A stretch of DNA of 64,000 bases, taken from assembly GCA_922989275.2 (NCBI GenBank), contig OV277866.1, forward strand, positions 57,279,246 to 57,343,245. Direction: 5' to 3'. Shown here piece after piece: positions 10,790 to 20,824 of the stretch. Numbering within the stretch: the first letter of the stretch is position 1; the number at the start of each line of letters is the position of its first letter. The notes beneath the pieces were generated by a model that was given only the letters and a program-made list of their open reading frames with translations, was not told where the DNA came from and did not search any database. The DNA comes from Gari tellinella. Its lineage: Eukaryota > Mollusca > Bivalvia > Cardiida > Psammobiidae. The translations under genes were made by a program, and so were the position numbers.

Positions 10790-11036
10790 CATTGGAGAAA
10801 ACGTTATTCTTTCCCATTTAAACGCAATCAAACGCAAACGCAAAACACTAACATGTAGAAAAGGACAACATTTTGATAATTCTGACTTTTCATTTTTATC
10901 AGAGTGTCAAACAGTTTGGCGCCTGATCAGACGCCGGGTCACCCGGCGTCTGATCTTGCTCCAACCTGTTTGCAATGGAAAAAAATAGTGTTAGCGTAAA
11001 CGCGTTTATTGTGAAAGAATAACACATTCTCCACTG
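10790..11036 (-). mobile_element. Family A MITE, old copy, in a family E loop
   Basis: CATTGGAGAAAACG left end, ACACATTCTCCACTG right end, intact hairpin with apex GGGTCACCC. It starts at the TA of the family E loop. Confidence 0.85.
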
Positions 11037-11292
11037 CAGGAGCATGTTCGACTACAGTTAGTTCAGGTTACTGAAGTTTGACTATACTTCCAATCAATAG
11101 ATGTACTCATTTAAGACGGGATTGGTACATGTAGACGTGTGTCTATGCATAAACAAATTTACGTTCTATAGCGGGCAAATTAATAATTATTTCCAAGTGA
11201 ACCAAACTTAACGTAAAGGAAATAAAAAGACATGTGGAAAACGGCTGGTTTCTGAAAATGTTGGCGATTCATAGAAATCTGAATGGCAAGTA

Positions 11293-11626
11293 CAGTACTG
11301 AACCTTATTAAATTGAATTTATAATCGCAAGCGAATTGCCATCGAATTGCCATCGAATCGCCATCGAATCGGGCGCTTCAAAAAAGAAATCCTACGTTTG
11401 AATATTTTTACGCTAATTTTCCGAAGCGGTTGTGACAAAAAAGGAATCGAAAAAATGAACGAAGACATATTTGCGAACATTTGTTAGATACACTATTTAA
11501 AAACACTTACCCGAGGGTAAAGTTAGTATTTTGAATCGCAAGCGAATTGCCATCGAATTGCAAGCGAATTGCCATCGAATTGCAAGCGAATCGCAAAAAT
11601 TGTTAATTTAATAAGTTTCAGTACTG
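11293..11626. mobile_element. Family D MITE with subterminal tandem repeats, copy 1
   Basis: Flanked by TA (11291-11292, 11627-11628). Ends are a 22-bp inverted repeat beginning CAGTACTGAA with one mismatch. Both sides carry tandem CGAATTGCCAT / CGAATTGCAAG units in the same direction. A second copy lies at 53316-53636. TA target and CAGT ends suggest Tc1/mariner-type mobilisation (inference). Confidence 0.9.
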
Positions 11627-11634
11627 TACATGTA

Positions 11635-11884
11635 CAGTGGAGAAGAAAACGTTTTTCTTTCCTGTTTAAACGCATACGAAACGCACACGCAAAACACTAA
11701 ATATAGAAAATAACATTTTTTTGGCAATTCTGGTTATTGATATTAAACTGAGTGACAAACAGTTTGGAGCCTGATCAGACGTCGGGTTACCCGGCGTCTG
11801 ATAATGGCTCCAAAGTGTTTGCAATGGAAATAATAGTTTTAGCGTAAACGCGTTTATTGGGAAAGAATAACGTTTTCTCCACTG
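11635..11884 (-). mobile_element. Family A MITE, old copy
   Basis: CAGTGGAGAAGAAAACG left end, right end GTTTTCTCCACTG, TA on both sides. It starts eight bases after the family D element. Hairpin arms have scattered changes (GACGTCGGG, TGATAATGG). Confidence 0.9.
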
Positions 11885-11964
11885 TATATTGAGCTTGGTC
11901 ATATGCTTTAACGCATCTATTGGACAGACGTATTCCTTATGTATCTCTTAATAAAGGTGACTGC

Positions 11965-12338
11965 TTAACTCATTACCCAATGGTCGGTTTCTAGTTTTGA
12001 AGACAGATGACCACTGAAAAGCAAATTGTAAATAAATCAGAATGCGCCTTATGGTACAATCTGCTTAACCTTTATGGAGCCTGTTTTTAAGCTACCATCT
12101 GCTGGGATGTGAAAAATATTGCTTATGGAATACCGGTATGGTACATACTCATGGTTGTATACATTGCAAGTGGAACTGTTTTCAACCTCCTTCAGCTACG
12201 TGTACAAACTGCTAGAATAAAACATAATCCGTATGGCGCATACATGTATTCATTATTGTATAAAGAACTACAGGTATCTACTTCAATGGAGAAATAAATG
12301 ATATGCATAAAGTGCATATTTATGGGGTTATGGGTTAA
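11965..12338. mobile_element. Family B-like element with TTAA ends
   Basis: TTAACTCATTACCCAATGG at the left mirrors TATGGGGTTATGGGTTAA at the right. Inside are GCAAATTG, CAGAATGCGCCTTATGG and CATCTGCTGGGATG typical of family B. The 62-codon open frame inside is not considered a gene. Confidence 0.6.
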
Positions 12339-12694
12339 TGTAGAATCGTATTGCATTACGTTTTAAGTCATTAAACTGTAATAAATGTATGTAACTGTAT
12401 CAAGTATAATTTAGATACCTACTATTACAATGTACTAAACAGTAAACACAGTTGGAATCCTATGAAATGTTGAAAACCAGTTACATGTACTGCCAATATT
12501 GTGGAGGCGACATGATGTATTCTACAAAGTAGAAGAAGAGTGTGTGTACATATATGCCTTAACCAAATGCGTCCATTGTCTGGTTCCCGTCGTACTTACA
12601 TGTACATGTAAAAAGTACGTCCTTATCTGTCTGAAGATAAAGGGACATAACCCAGTCTAGTACGTCCATTGCAAATAGTTTGGACCGACAATGT
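12339..12694. other. Non-coding stretch
   Basis: No gene or complete repeat is visible. TTGCAAATAGTTTGGACCG near 12670 may be a hairpin-arm fragment. Confidence 0.45.
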
Positions 12695-12913
12695 AAAGTG
12701 GATAAAAACGTTATTATTTCCCCCCAGTAAACGCGTTTACGCTAAAACGTTTATTTCCATTGGAAACAGTTTGGAGCCAGCTCAGACTCCAAACTATTTG
12801 CCACCCAGATAAATAGTCAGAATTGTCATAAAGTTTTCTTTTTCTACGTATTATTGCAATGCGTTTGCGTTTCGTTTGCGTTTAAACGGGAACGAATAAC
12901 GTTTTCTCCACTG
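12695..12913 (+). repeat. Family A MITE with collapsed hairpin
   Basis: Left end AAGTGGATAAAAACG, right end GTTTTCTCCACTG next to TA. The hairpin is reduced to CAGTTTGGAGCCAGCTCAGA then CTCCAAACTATTTG: the whole apex is deleted. Confidence 0.85.
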
Positions 12914-12931
12914 TACTACATTGTACATGTA

Positions 12932-13118
12932 CGTCCTTGCTCAATAAACGTGGTTGTGCTTAAACCATTATGACCATTCTAAACTGCTTGCCAATCCCAG
13001 TAAAGTACATATAGAAGGTAAACTGTCAACAACTTGTTAGTTTATACATTTTATTAAATTGTGGTTTGCGTTTAAATTTGGTTACATGTAAACTTGACAG
13101 AATAACGTATTTCACTGT
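12932..13118 (+). repeat. Family A relic
   Basis: TCAATAAACGTGGTTGTGC, TTTTATTAAATTGTGGTTTGCG and GAATAACGTATTTCACTG occur in family A order; the hairpin is nearly gone. Confidence 0.6.
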
Positions 13119-13166
13119 TTCTGCTTCCTCTATGAATAGCAATGTTATTAGTTAGTGTGTAGTGTA

Positions 13167-13381
13167 CAGTGGAGAAAACGTTATTCTTTCCCAATAAACG
13201 CTTTTACGCTAAAACTATTATTTCTATTGCAAACAGTTTGGAGCAAGATCAGACGCCGGATTCAAACTGTTTGTCACTCAAAATAGATAGAGACAAATGT
13301 CAAAATTTTGTTTTTTCCTGCATTATAGTGTTTTGCGTTTCGATTGCGTTTAAACGGGAAAGAACAACGTTTTCTCCACTG
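13167..13381 (+). mobile_element. Family A MITE with right hairpin arm deleted from the apex
   Basis: Good ends (CAGTGGAGAAAACG, GTTTTCTCCACTG) with TA. The hairpin reads GATCAGACGCCGG then ATTCAAACTGTTTG, so only the outer stem remains of the right arm. Confidence 0.88.
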
Positions 13382-13639
13382 TATAGTAACGAGATTAGTA
13401 GTTTGTGTAGTGTATATGTGCCACGCTGAGTTTTAGAGGTGTGCTTGAAAGTGTTCAGTACGATGTAGTTAAGATTTGGCAAGATTTTGCTGTACTTCAG
13501 TAGTAACTGCTCAAACTTGAAAGTCAGTTATCATTTTTATCGACAACAGTAATATTTCCAGCAATACAAAACACATTTAAAGTGGCATGGCACTCATTAG
13601 ATCTAGTGTTATTGTGACATAAACGATAGCCGACAGACA

Positions 13640-14028
13640 TACAGGGAGATGGCGTTATTATTTCCACTGCAAACAGTTTGAAGCCTCGGCGTCCAATCTG
13701 GTTCAAAACCTGTTTGCATACATTAAATTACATTTTCTACATTCCGTTTAAACGGAAAAGAATAACGTACAGTGGAGAAAACGTTATTCTTTCCCAATAA
13801 ACGCGTTTACGCTAAAACGTTTATTTTCATTGCAAACAGTTTGGAGCCAGATCAGACGCCGGGTACCCGGCGTCTGATCAGGCTCCCAACTGTTTGCCAC
13901 TCAGACTAACATGATTAGTGGAATTGTCAAAATGTCAAAATTTTCTACATTTTAGTGGGGTGCGTTCGCGTTCCGTTTGCGTTTAAACGGGAAAGAATAA
14001 CGTTTTCTCCACTGTATTCTCCATTGTC
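13640..14028 (+). repeat. Family A relic interrupted by another family A copy
   Basis: Starts near GGGAGATGGCG, includes a short hairpin (AAGCCTCGGCGTCCAATCTGG) and GTTTAAACGGAAAAGAATAACG up to 13769. After the inserted copy it resumes as TATTCTCCATTG (14015-14028), which completes its right end. Confidence 0.8.
13770..14014 (+). mobile_element. Family A MITE, older subfamily, nested in a family A relic
   Basis: 245 bp, ends CAGTGGAGAAAACG and GTTTTCTCCACTG, TA duplications at 13768-13769 and 14015-14016. Apex is GGGTACCCG, one base shorter than usual. The host right terminal repeat continues immediately after it. Confidence 0.93.
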
Positions 14029-14524
14029 CAGAAAGATGTCCTTAATATTTTCCAATTAACGCATTGTGTTAATACAATTTCATTTTGAACATTTTTTTCC
14101 AATGCAATAAGTATGGAGCCAGGTTTGTTAAGACTGTGAGAAATAGTCTTCCGTACTTTAAAATAGAAATAGCATCCATATTTCTGAGCATATTTCTACT
14201 TAGTGTTCTCATTTGATTTACAAGACAGCGACAAACAAGTGCCGAAATTACACGGCGTCAATTTCTCCAGGCTTCATGTACAGTACATAATCATGTTATA
14301 AAAAAGAATGTACATGTTACGTTCTCGGTCATAATATATTGGAGTTTTTCAAACTTGTCGTTTTAGAAAACGATGAAATCTCGGAAATGTTCTTTTTATC
14401 GGTTTCGAAGACTCGTTGCATAAAGCCAATAAATTATGAACACTCATGTAATAAACTTTATATGTATTGTATTGTTTACATGGTTTGTATAGCTTGATAA
14501 TTATTCATACAGACACATGTATTA
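14029..14524. other. Family A fragment then unrecognised sequence
   Basis: TTTTCCAATTAACGC ... CCAATGCAATAAGTATGGAGCCAGG (to about 14130) is a decayed left half of family A. Beyond it a short stem GACTGTGAGAAATAGTC is visible and nothing else is recognised. Confidence 0.45.
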
Positions 14525-14760
14525 CAGTGGAGAATCTGTTATTCTTTCCCGTTTAAACGCAAACGCAAAGCGCTAAAACGTAGAAAAGAACAACTTTTGG
14601 ACAATTCTGATATTTCATGTTTATCTTGGTGGCAAACAGTTTGGAGCCTGATCAGACGCCGGGTTACCCGGCGTCTGATCTGGCTCCAAACTGTTTGTAA
14701 AAGAAAAAATAGTTTTAGCGTAAACGCGTTTATAGGGAAAGAATAACAGATTCTCCACTG
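14525..14760 (-). mobile_element. Family A MITE, full length, young subfamily
   Basis: 236 bp: a 10-base unit of the ACGTACGCAAACG block is missing, otherwise close to the reference. TA at both ends. Hairpin intact, with outer base AAAC instead of GCAAAC on the right arm. Confidence 0.93.
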
Positions 14761-14874
14761 TATATAGCAGTCAAACAGCTGTTGTAAACTGATGCATATC
14801 ATTAAACGACGAACATTGAACCGTGACAATACATTGTAGGAACTGCAGGCGAACATTGCTAACTTGTTCAAGTA

Positions 14875-15230
14875 CAGTGCCCCGTTTCTACAACACCAGC
14901 AAATGAGAGACAAATATTGTGTTTGTTGTTCGGAGGTAGTTTTTATAGGGAGGGACATGAGCATACATTTGCATGCAGCTTGAATCCTGACCAGACGCCG
15001 CGTATAATGCGGCGTCTGATCTGGATTCAAACTGTTTGTCACTCGTCATTATGATTTGTCCATAAAAATGTCCAATATGTGACTTTATGAACAGCAGACA
15101 ACACTTTTACGCAGACGATATTGCAGGAGTGGAAATATTACACATGATTGTCTTGTTTGGGGAACAGCAGCAAGCGTTGTTGTAAGGAGGGAATCGTTGT
15201 TCAGAGGGTCGTTGTGAGGAGGGAGCACTG
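14875..15230. mobile_element. Family C MITE, copy 1
   Basis: TA at 14873-14874 and 15231-15232. Left end CAGTGCCCCGTTTCTACAAC; right end complement CAGTGCTCCCTCC. The interior carries repeated ACAACGA/CCCTCC units near the ends and a central hairpin (about 14970-15038) of the cassette type with GAATCC stems and GACGCCGCGT apex, followed by GTTTGTCACTCGTCATTATG. TA with CAGT ends suggests a Tc1/mariner-type source, separate from family A. Confidence 0.88.
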
Positions 15231-15235
15231 TAATA

Positions 15236-15480
15236 CAGTGGAGAATCTGTTATTCTTTCCCGTTTAAACGCAAACGTACGCAAATGCAAAGCGCTAAAAC
15301 GTAGAAAAAACAACTTTTTGACAAATCTAATAATTCATGTTTATCTTGGTGGCAAACAGTTTGGAGCCTGATCAGACGCCGGGTTACCCGGCGTCTGATC
15401 TGGCTCCAAACTGTTTGTATTGGAAATAATAGTTTTAGCGTAAACGCGTTTATTGGGAAAGAATAACAGATTCTCCACTG
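15236..15480 (-). mobile_element. Family A MITE, full length, young subfamily
   Basis: 245 bp, CAGTGGAGAATCTG ends, TA on both sides. It starts only five bases after family C copy 1 ends. Confidence 0.94.
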
Positions 15481-15504
15481 TACGTATTTATACTATTCAA
15501 CTGT

Positions 15505-15600
15505 AATAAATCGAGCCCTGTTAAGTCGAACATAAACGTATCTTTAAGTGAAACTGCGGCTAAGCCATGTTTTAACTTTGAGATATTTGTTCATTGGAAA
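15505..15600. repeat. Family E relic
   Basis: GTTAAGTCGAACATAAACG, TATCTTTAAGTGAAACTGCGG, CTAAGCCATGTTTTAACTTTG keeps the family E arm-loop-arm order with mutations. Confidence 0.65.
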
Positions 15601-15674
15601 TGTCAAGGGTGGGATGAGTTAAAATAGACTGTGATCACCATTACCTTCATTTGTCCTACATGTACTTGCCTGGC

Positions 15675-15732
15675 ATTCGCAAACAGATTGGATCCCGACT
15701 AGACTTCGGGTAAATTCCTAAACCATTTGCGC
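15675..15732. repeat. Decayed hairpin cassette
   Basis: TTCGCAAACAGATTGGATCC, CGACTAGACTTCGGGTAAA and AAACCATTTGCG retain the outline of one arm and apex. Confidence 0.55.
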
Positions 15733-15757
15733 TAAGCAGAAGAAAGGTTAACCGCGG

Positions 15758-16015
15758 GAAATGGGAGAACACCTTATTCTTTTCTTTTTTAAGTTAAAAC
15801 ACAAACGGCACTCAAACGCGTTGCAGTAAAGTGTTGAATATGACATATTTTAGTAATGTTTAACTTTTCATTTTAATCTGGGTGGCAAACAGTTTGAAGC
15901 CTTGTCAAACGCCGGATTATCCGGCGTCTGATCTGGCTTCAAATTGTTTGCATAAGTCATAAATATTTAAGCACAAACGCGTTTACCTTGAAAGAATAAC
16001 GTCTTTTCTCCACTG
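15758..16015 (-). repeat. Family A MITE, old copy
   Basis: Left end decayed (GGGAGAACACC), right end GTCTTTTCTCCACTG then TA. Hairpin with TTGAAGCC arms and apex CCGGATTATCCGG; compensating changes keep the arms paired. Confidence 0.82.
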
Positions 16016-16182
16016 TACATAAGTACACGTTAAGTGTTTATTTAACCATAAAAAGACACCAAAAATACACTTTGGTGAACAAGTTGACTCGGACTATAAA
16101 CTTTCTATTACTGTATTTATTCGAATCCAGATTATGTGATGTCAAATAGACCGTATAACTGCTCGCCTGTATAGATATAAGT

Positions 16183-16393
16183 TTTAACCCTTCCCCAATT
16201 GAAGCGCATTTAGACCGAATTGAATTAATTCCTCCGCCGAAGAAAATAGTTCCAATGTACATGTATATGTTTACCGTTATGAATTTGTATCATAAACAAT
16301 AGTTTCGTTATTAGCAAATAGAAACTTAAAGAAGGCTGAAAGTGGTCACCTATCTTCAATTCTTCAAACAGGCTATTTGGTTAAAGGGTTTAA
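16183..16393. mobile_element. Family B MITE, TTAA ends
   Basis: TTAACCCTTCCCCAATTGAAG at left, CTATTTGGTTAAAGGGTTTAA at right. It has the family B internal order (AGAAAATAGTTCC, TATGAATTTG, ACTTAAAGAAGGCTGAAAG) but the GCAGAATGCGCC half of the hairpin is deleted. Confidence 0.8.
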
Positions 16394-16434
16394 GTTGTCG
16401 TATTCTACATGCATGTTTTCAAATATCAGTCACT

Positions 16435-16600
16435 TTTTTTTTTAAAATTACAAATACCCCGTAGACTAGTTTTGGTTTTGAAGATTGGTGCCTAATTAAA
16501 ACAGGTTGAGAGTAAAGCAAAACGTGTCATAAGGTGTATTCCGCCTTACTTTCAGTCTAGATTCTACTAGGATATAGAAAATATGACCGTAGCAAATTTG
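16435..16600. repeat. Family B-related relic
   Basis: ACAGGTTGAGAGTAAAGCAAA, GTGTCATAAGGTG and CGCCTTACTTTCAGTCTAG form a weak version of the family B hairpin. Confidence 0.55.
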
Positions 16601-16661
16601 ACCATAATTTGTCTGGTTGACTAAAAATTGACAGGCGTAAATAGTCGACACTTTACATGTA

Positions 16662-16907
16662 CAGTGGAGAATCTGTTATTCTTTCCCAATAAACGCGTTT
16701 ACGCTAAAACTATTATTTGCAGTGCAAACAGTTTGGAGCTAGATCAGACGCCGGGTAACCCGGCGTCTGATCAGGCTCCAAACTGTTTGCCACCAAGATA
16801 AACATGAAATATCAGAATTGTCCAAAAGTTGTTCTTTTCTACGTTTTAGTGCTTTGCGTTTGCGTACGTTTGCGTTTAAACGGGAAAGAATAACAGATTC
16901 TCCACTG
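16662..16907 (+). mobile_element. Family A MITE, full length, young subfamily
   Basis: 246 bp, TA on both sides, intact 67-nt hairpin. Confidence 0.95.
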
Positions 16908-16910
16908 TAC

Positions 16911-17020
16911 CACTCTAATTAACATGAATATCAGAGTTGTCAAAAAGTCTACATTTATTGCAATGCTTTTGCGTTTCGATTGCGTATTATAAACGATAAG
17001 ACATAACGTCTTCTCCACTG
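16911..17020 (+). repeat. Family A relic, right part only
   Basis: ACTCTAATTAACATGAATATC, ATTTATTGCAATGC, GCGTTTCGATTGCG and GTCTTCTCCACTG. The left part and hairpin are missing; the young copy at 16662-16907 ends at its left border. Confidence 0.75.
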
Positions 17021-17088
17021 TGCATGTAACAACAAATCAACAACTCAAGCTTTTGGCAACAAATTTTCCCTAAACTTTATGTCCTTCT

Positions 17089-17268
17089 AACCCCTTCGCT
17101 GTCATGACGTCATTCACTTTAAACAATTGTCGTCTGCTTTTAGTTATCAAATTTAAATTTTAAGCTTATTGTACTAAAGAAGTATTGAAATGCGTGTCAA
17201 ACAGTAGGAATCCTGATCAGACGACGAGTTACACGGGGTCTGATCAATATCCATTTTGTTTGCAAGTA
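17089..17268. repeat. Family F-like left half with hairpin
   Basis: CTAACCCCTTCGCTGTCATG, a perfect CRE palindrome TGACGTCA at 17105-17112, CAATTGTCGTCTGC, then a hairpin (about 17199-17263) with TCAAACAGTAGGAATCC and GATCAGACGACGAG arms. The element is broken by the young family A insertion that follows; no clear right end is seen. Confidence 0.6.
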
Positions 17269-17514
17269 CAGTGGAGAATCTGTTATTCTTTCCCAATAAA
17301 CGCGTTTACGCTAAAACTATTATTTCCAGTGCAAACAGTTTGGAGCCAGATCAGACGCCGGGTAACCCGGCGTCTGATCAGGCTCCAAACTGTTTGCCAC
17401 CATGATAAACAAGAATTATCAGAATTGTCCAAAAGTTGTTCTTTTCTACGTTTTAGTGCTTTGCGTTTGCGTACGTTTGCGTTTAAACGGGAAAGAATAA
17501 CAGATTCTCCACTG
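17269..17514 (+). mobile_element. Family A MITE, full length, young subfamily
   Basis: 246 bp with TA at both ends. It shares with the copy at 349-594 the rare CCACCATGATAAACAAG variant after the hairpin; the only difference noticed there is AGAATTG against AGAACTG, so the two are sister copies. Confidence 0.96.
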
Positions 17515-17587
17515 TAACCATTGGGCTCGGGTGAGTACGTGTACATGTAACCGATCGCGACTTGTCTTGTACTCGTATATGCAAATA

Positions 17588-17658
17588 CATGTAGTTTGGA
17601 TCCAGATAAGACGCCGCGTAATGCGGCGTCTGATCGTGGTCCAAACTGTTTGCTACTC
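17588..17658. repeat. Solo hairpin cassette (GGATCC / CGCGT apex)
   Basis: AGTTTGGATCCAGATAAGACG, apex CCGCGTAATGCGG, CGTCTGATCGTGGTCC, CTGTTTGCTACTCGTC. The tail TACTCGTCTTAATG matches family C, so this is probably a family C relic. From 17660 to 18090 nothing else is recognised. Confidence 0.75.
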
Positions 17659-18090
17659 GTCTTAATGTTTATTTTATCTAAAGCTGTACAAATACTAAAG
17701 TTGTGCAGAAGACAATTTCAAATCAGACTCTTTTAAGACAGGATAAATGTTTCAGACGATCGATCTTTGTTGAAATAATTTTGGCGATGGATTTGCATAT
17801 CTTGAATCCCTCTGGCGCTTTTTCGTACCAATACAACATTCAAACTTCTGATAAACGGTCATTTAAAACAGATGCGGATCCATTTTAAAATTCATGACAG
17901 ATTAGCGCAGGCTAAGGTCATGCAGAAAGCTGGATAGGGAATTTTCTGCATTGCTTTCGTACTGCATCAAGCTAACACAAGTATTTGAAGTGCGGTATGT
18001 TTTTGTAACAATTAAGATAAACGGCATCTCAACACAGGTTAGTGTTGACTGTATAATTGATTCATCAGCCAAACAAAAAAGGCACCTATA

Positions 18091-18347
18091 TAGTGGAGAA
18101 CACGTTAGTTTTCCCCGTTTTTAAAACGCAAACGAAAGGTAAACGCACGGCCATTTTCTGTAGAAAATTGCAGATTTTGATATGTATTACAATTCTTTTT
18201 TAATCTGAGCGGTAAACAGTTTGGAACCTGGTCAGAGGCCTCGTCAGTCGTCACCAGGCGTCTAATCTGCCTTCAAACTGTGAGCAATTGACATAACAGA
18301 TTTAGCGTAAACGCGTTTATTGGAAAAGAATAACATTTTCTCCACTG
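18091..18347 (-). mobile_element. Family A MITE, old copy
   Basis: First base mutated (TAGTGGAGAACACG), right end ATTTTCTCCACTG with TA. The apex is disordered (CAGAGGCCTCGTCAGTCG), while outer stems remain. Confidence 0.85.
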
Positions 18348-18413
18348 TACACTATAGAAGGTTGATGCCAAAGGTTTCGGGGTTGTGATGGAATCACGCA
18401 AATGTTGTTACTA

Positions 18414-18667
18414 CAGTAGAGAATGTGTTACATTTGTATTCCTTCCCAATAAACGCGTTTACGCTAAAACTATTATTTGCAGTGCAAACAGTTTGGAGCC
18501 AGATCAGACGCCGGGTAACCCGGCGTCTGATCAGGCTCCAAACGGTGTGCCACCAAGATAAACATGAATTATCAGAATTGTCCAAAAGTTGTTCTTTTTT
18601 ACGTTTTAGTGTTTTGCGTTTGCGTACGTTTGCGTTTAAACGGGAAAGAATAACAGACTCTCCACTG
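18414..18667 (+). mobile_element. Family A MITE, young subfamily
   Basis: Left end CAGTAGAGAATGTGTTAC carries a short insertion before TTCCTTCCC. The rest matches the young consensus, with the outer right stem changed to CGGTGTGCC. Confidence 0.9.
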
Positions 18668-18669
18668 TA

Positions 18670-18689
18670 TGACGTCACCAATGACGTCA
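18670..18689. promoter_or_regulatory. Pair of CRE-like palindromes
   Basis: TGACGTCA occurs at 18670-18677 and again at 18682-18689, twelve bases apart. This is the full cAMP-response-element consensus; use as an enhancer here is unproven. A decayed family A end (ATAACAGATTATCTACTG) follows. Confidence 0.4.
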
Positions 18690-18735
18690 TTATAACAGAT
18701 TATCTACTGTACTAAGTGTGTATTTCAAAGGAGTC

Positions 18736-18948
18736 TTAACCCTTAGCCCGCCAAATAAATTGTCGTCTGCTATATTTCTCGTCTGCTTCAAGTTTCAAAG
18801 TGCTTCAAAGTTGCTCAAAATTGCTGAAAATGTTGTCCGAGTATCAAACAGCTTGGATCCGGATGAGACGCCGAGTTACTCGGCGTTTATCCGGATCCAA
18901 GCTATTTGCATATGGAGCTATAGTCGTGAGTGGCAGGCTAAGGGTTAA
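18736..18948. mobile_element. Family F MITE with TTAA ends (piggyBac-like)
   Basis: TTAACCCTTAGCCCGCC at left mirrors GGCAGGCTAAGGGTTAA at right. Repeated GTCGTCTGC / CTCGTCTGC motifs follow the left end. The centre is a cassette hairpin at about 18842-18908: CAGCTTGGATCCGGATGAGA, apex CGCCGAGTTACTCGGCG, TATCCGGATCCAAGCTA. Confidence 0.88.
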
Positions 18949-19040
18949 CGTAGGATATTCTGATTTATCATATGGACACTCAAGAAAGTAATCAAACGTA
19001 GATTAATCCTCCCTTTGCTGGAAACTATAGTATATGTTAT

Positions 19041-19240
19041 TTCCTAAAATAGTGTAGATCCTGATCAGAAGGCTCCTTTAAGAGCCCTCTGATCGGGGTC
19101 TGCACTCTTTATGTTACTTTGATTTTCAATATGTTCTAAGAACAGCCCTTAAAACCAACTAAAAACTGGCCCGTTTTTCAACAGTGGCCTAGTCAAAATT
19201 AAAACTTTGGCACGGAAAGGGTAAAGCATACCTGCTAATT
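19041..19240. repeat. Family G MITE, hairpin and right part
   Basis: Hairpin at about 19050-19109: TGTAGATCCTGATCAGAAGG, CTCCTTTAAGAGCC, CTCTGATCGGGGTCTGCACTC. Downstream TGGCACGGAAAGGGTAAAG resembles a decayed right end of the TTAA families. Confidence 0.7.
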
Positions 19241-19283
19241 ATACTAAGTACATGTAACCTTTATCAACCTTCATGTTCAACGT

Positions 19284-19449
19284 TTAACACTTATTCTACC
19301 ATCCATTAATTCACATGACTTCATATTTCACTTCATGACGTCATCTGCTTTTAAAAATGTCGATTGCTTTTATTTCTAAAATATGAATTTTAGGGAACTT
19401 GACTAAAGTGGTATCGAAGACTATCAAACAGCTATTCGGCATCTGATAA
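19284..19449. repeat. Family F-like left half
   Basis: TTAACACTTATTCTACC left end, CRE palindrome TGACGTCA at 19336-19343, then CATCTGCTTTTAAAAATGTCG and ATCAAACAGCTATTCGGCATC as a hairpin stub. The next element begins in the stub. Confidence 0.6.
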
Positions 19450-19704
19450 CAGTGGAGAAAACGTTATTCTTTCCCGTTTAAACCTGTAAACGCAAACGAA
19501 ACGCAAACGCAAAGGACTACAACGTAGAAAAGTGCAACATTTGGATAATTATTAAAATTCATGTTTATCTTGGTGGTAAACTAGTTTGGAGCCTGATCAG
19601 ACGCCGGGTTATCCGGTGTCTGATCTGGTTCCAAACTGTTTGCAATGGAAAAATAGTTTTAACCTAAACGCGTTTGTTGGGAAAGAATAACGCTTTTTCC
19701 ACTG
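19450..19704 (-). mobile_element. Family A MITE, older subfamily
   Basis: CAGTGGAGAAAACG left end and GCTTTTTCCACTG right end. Hairpin apex CCGGGTTATCCGG; arms otherwise close to consensus. Confidence 0.88.
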
Positions 19705-19774
19705 TTAGGATCTATACAGTTACTGTTTGCCACTCAGATTAAAACATTCCTTGAACTGTTTAAAAATGTGTCAC

Positions 19775-20160
19775 AGTGAAACCTCTCTATTACGACCACT
19801 AAAATGAAGACTTGATTGTTTAAAAGACATTTGACGGAATATAACATGTTGACTGTAAACAGTTAGGAGCTTTTCTATTTCACTGTCACATTGATTTTAT
19901 TAGTCACCTTATTGATCAGATTAACTGCATGTATTTATATAATTTATTCAATCTTTTTGTATGTATAATGTTATATTCTTCTTACTGCTATGAAAAATTT
20001 ACCGCTTATGTTTACATTGTGTTTATGGCGATAAACATGCATAGCATGTTTGAGCTGAAAATAAAAACTGAAACTGAAACTGTTAATACAAGTACCTACA
20101 TGTAATACAAGTACATAATAATTAATAATATTTAGCGGTCATTATAGAGATGTTTTTGTA
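19775..20160. repeat. Family H element interrupted by a LINE-like 3' tail
   Basis: CAGTGAAACCTCTCTATTACG at left and CGGTCATTATAGAGATG at right are inverted ends of family H. Between them, about 19890-20085 ends in GAGCTGAAAATAAAAACTG then AAACTGAAACTG, an AATAAA signal with a short tandem tail, as in LINE 3' ends. Both calls rest on ends only. Confidence 0.55.
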
Positions 20161-20480
20161 TTGATATGACTTTGCATTTGCATTTAGTTTCGTTTAACCC
20201 TTTCCCTTATAGGAGCGACTTTTAGCGCATTCATTTTATTCATCCGCTGCAGAAAATAGTTCCAAATTATACCGTAATGAATATGTGTCATATTAAATTA
20301 TTTCCTTATTCTAGCAGTTAATAGCTTAAAGCAGGCTGAAAGTAAAGCAGAATGCGCCTTAGGGCGCATTCTGCTTTACTTTCAACCTGCTTTAAGTAGT
20401 CACATATCTTCAATACTAGAAACAATGCTATCAGATAAAGGGTTAAACGGGAAACATCTATTTCACTGTACATCCACCTG
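20160..20480 (+). repeat. Family A right-end relic hosting a family B element
   Basis: GCATTTGCATTTAGTTTCG before, and ACGGGAAACATCTATTTCACTG after the family B element at 20194-20446, join at TTAA into the usual family A CGTTTAAACGGGAAA sequence. Confidence 0.75.
20194..20446. mobile_element. Family B MITE, complete, inserted at TTAA
   Basis: TTAACCCTTTCCCTTATAGG at left, TCAGATAAAGGGTTAA at right. The central hairpin (about 20328-20396) is a long perfect-looking stem: GCTTAAAGCAGGCTGAAAG, TAAAGCAGAATGCGCC, TTA loop, and complement. TTAA is duplicated exactly, because excision restores the host. Ends and target fit piggyBac-like elements. Confidence 0.92.
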
Positions 20481-20483
20481 TTA

Positions 20484-20729
20484 CAGTGGAGAATCTGTTA
20501 TTCTTTCCCAATAAAAGCGTTTACGCTAAAACTATTATTTGCAGTGCAAACAGTTTGGAGCCAGATCAGACGCCGGGTAACCCGGCGTCTGATCAGGCTC
20601 CAAACTGTTTGCCACCAAGATAAACATGAAATATCAGAATTGTCCAAAAGTTGTTCTTTTCTACGTTTTAGTGCTTTGCGTTTGCGTACGTTTGCGTTTA
20701 AACGGGAAAGAATAACAGATTCTCCACTG
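20484..20729 (+). mobile_element. Family A MITE, full length, young subfamily
   Basis: 246 bp with TA duplications and intact hairpin. Confidence 0.95.
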
Positions 20730-20824
20730 TATACAGTTTATGTAATACTTTATAACGGGACTTTCCCCACTTACCTTTACTTCTAGTTATTATGGATGGC
20801 ACGTACATGTAGCCATGTGATCTG

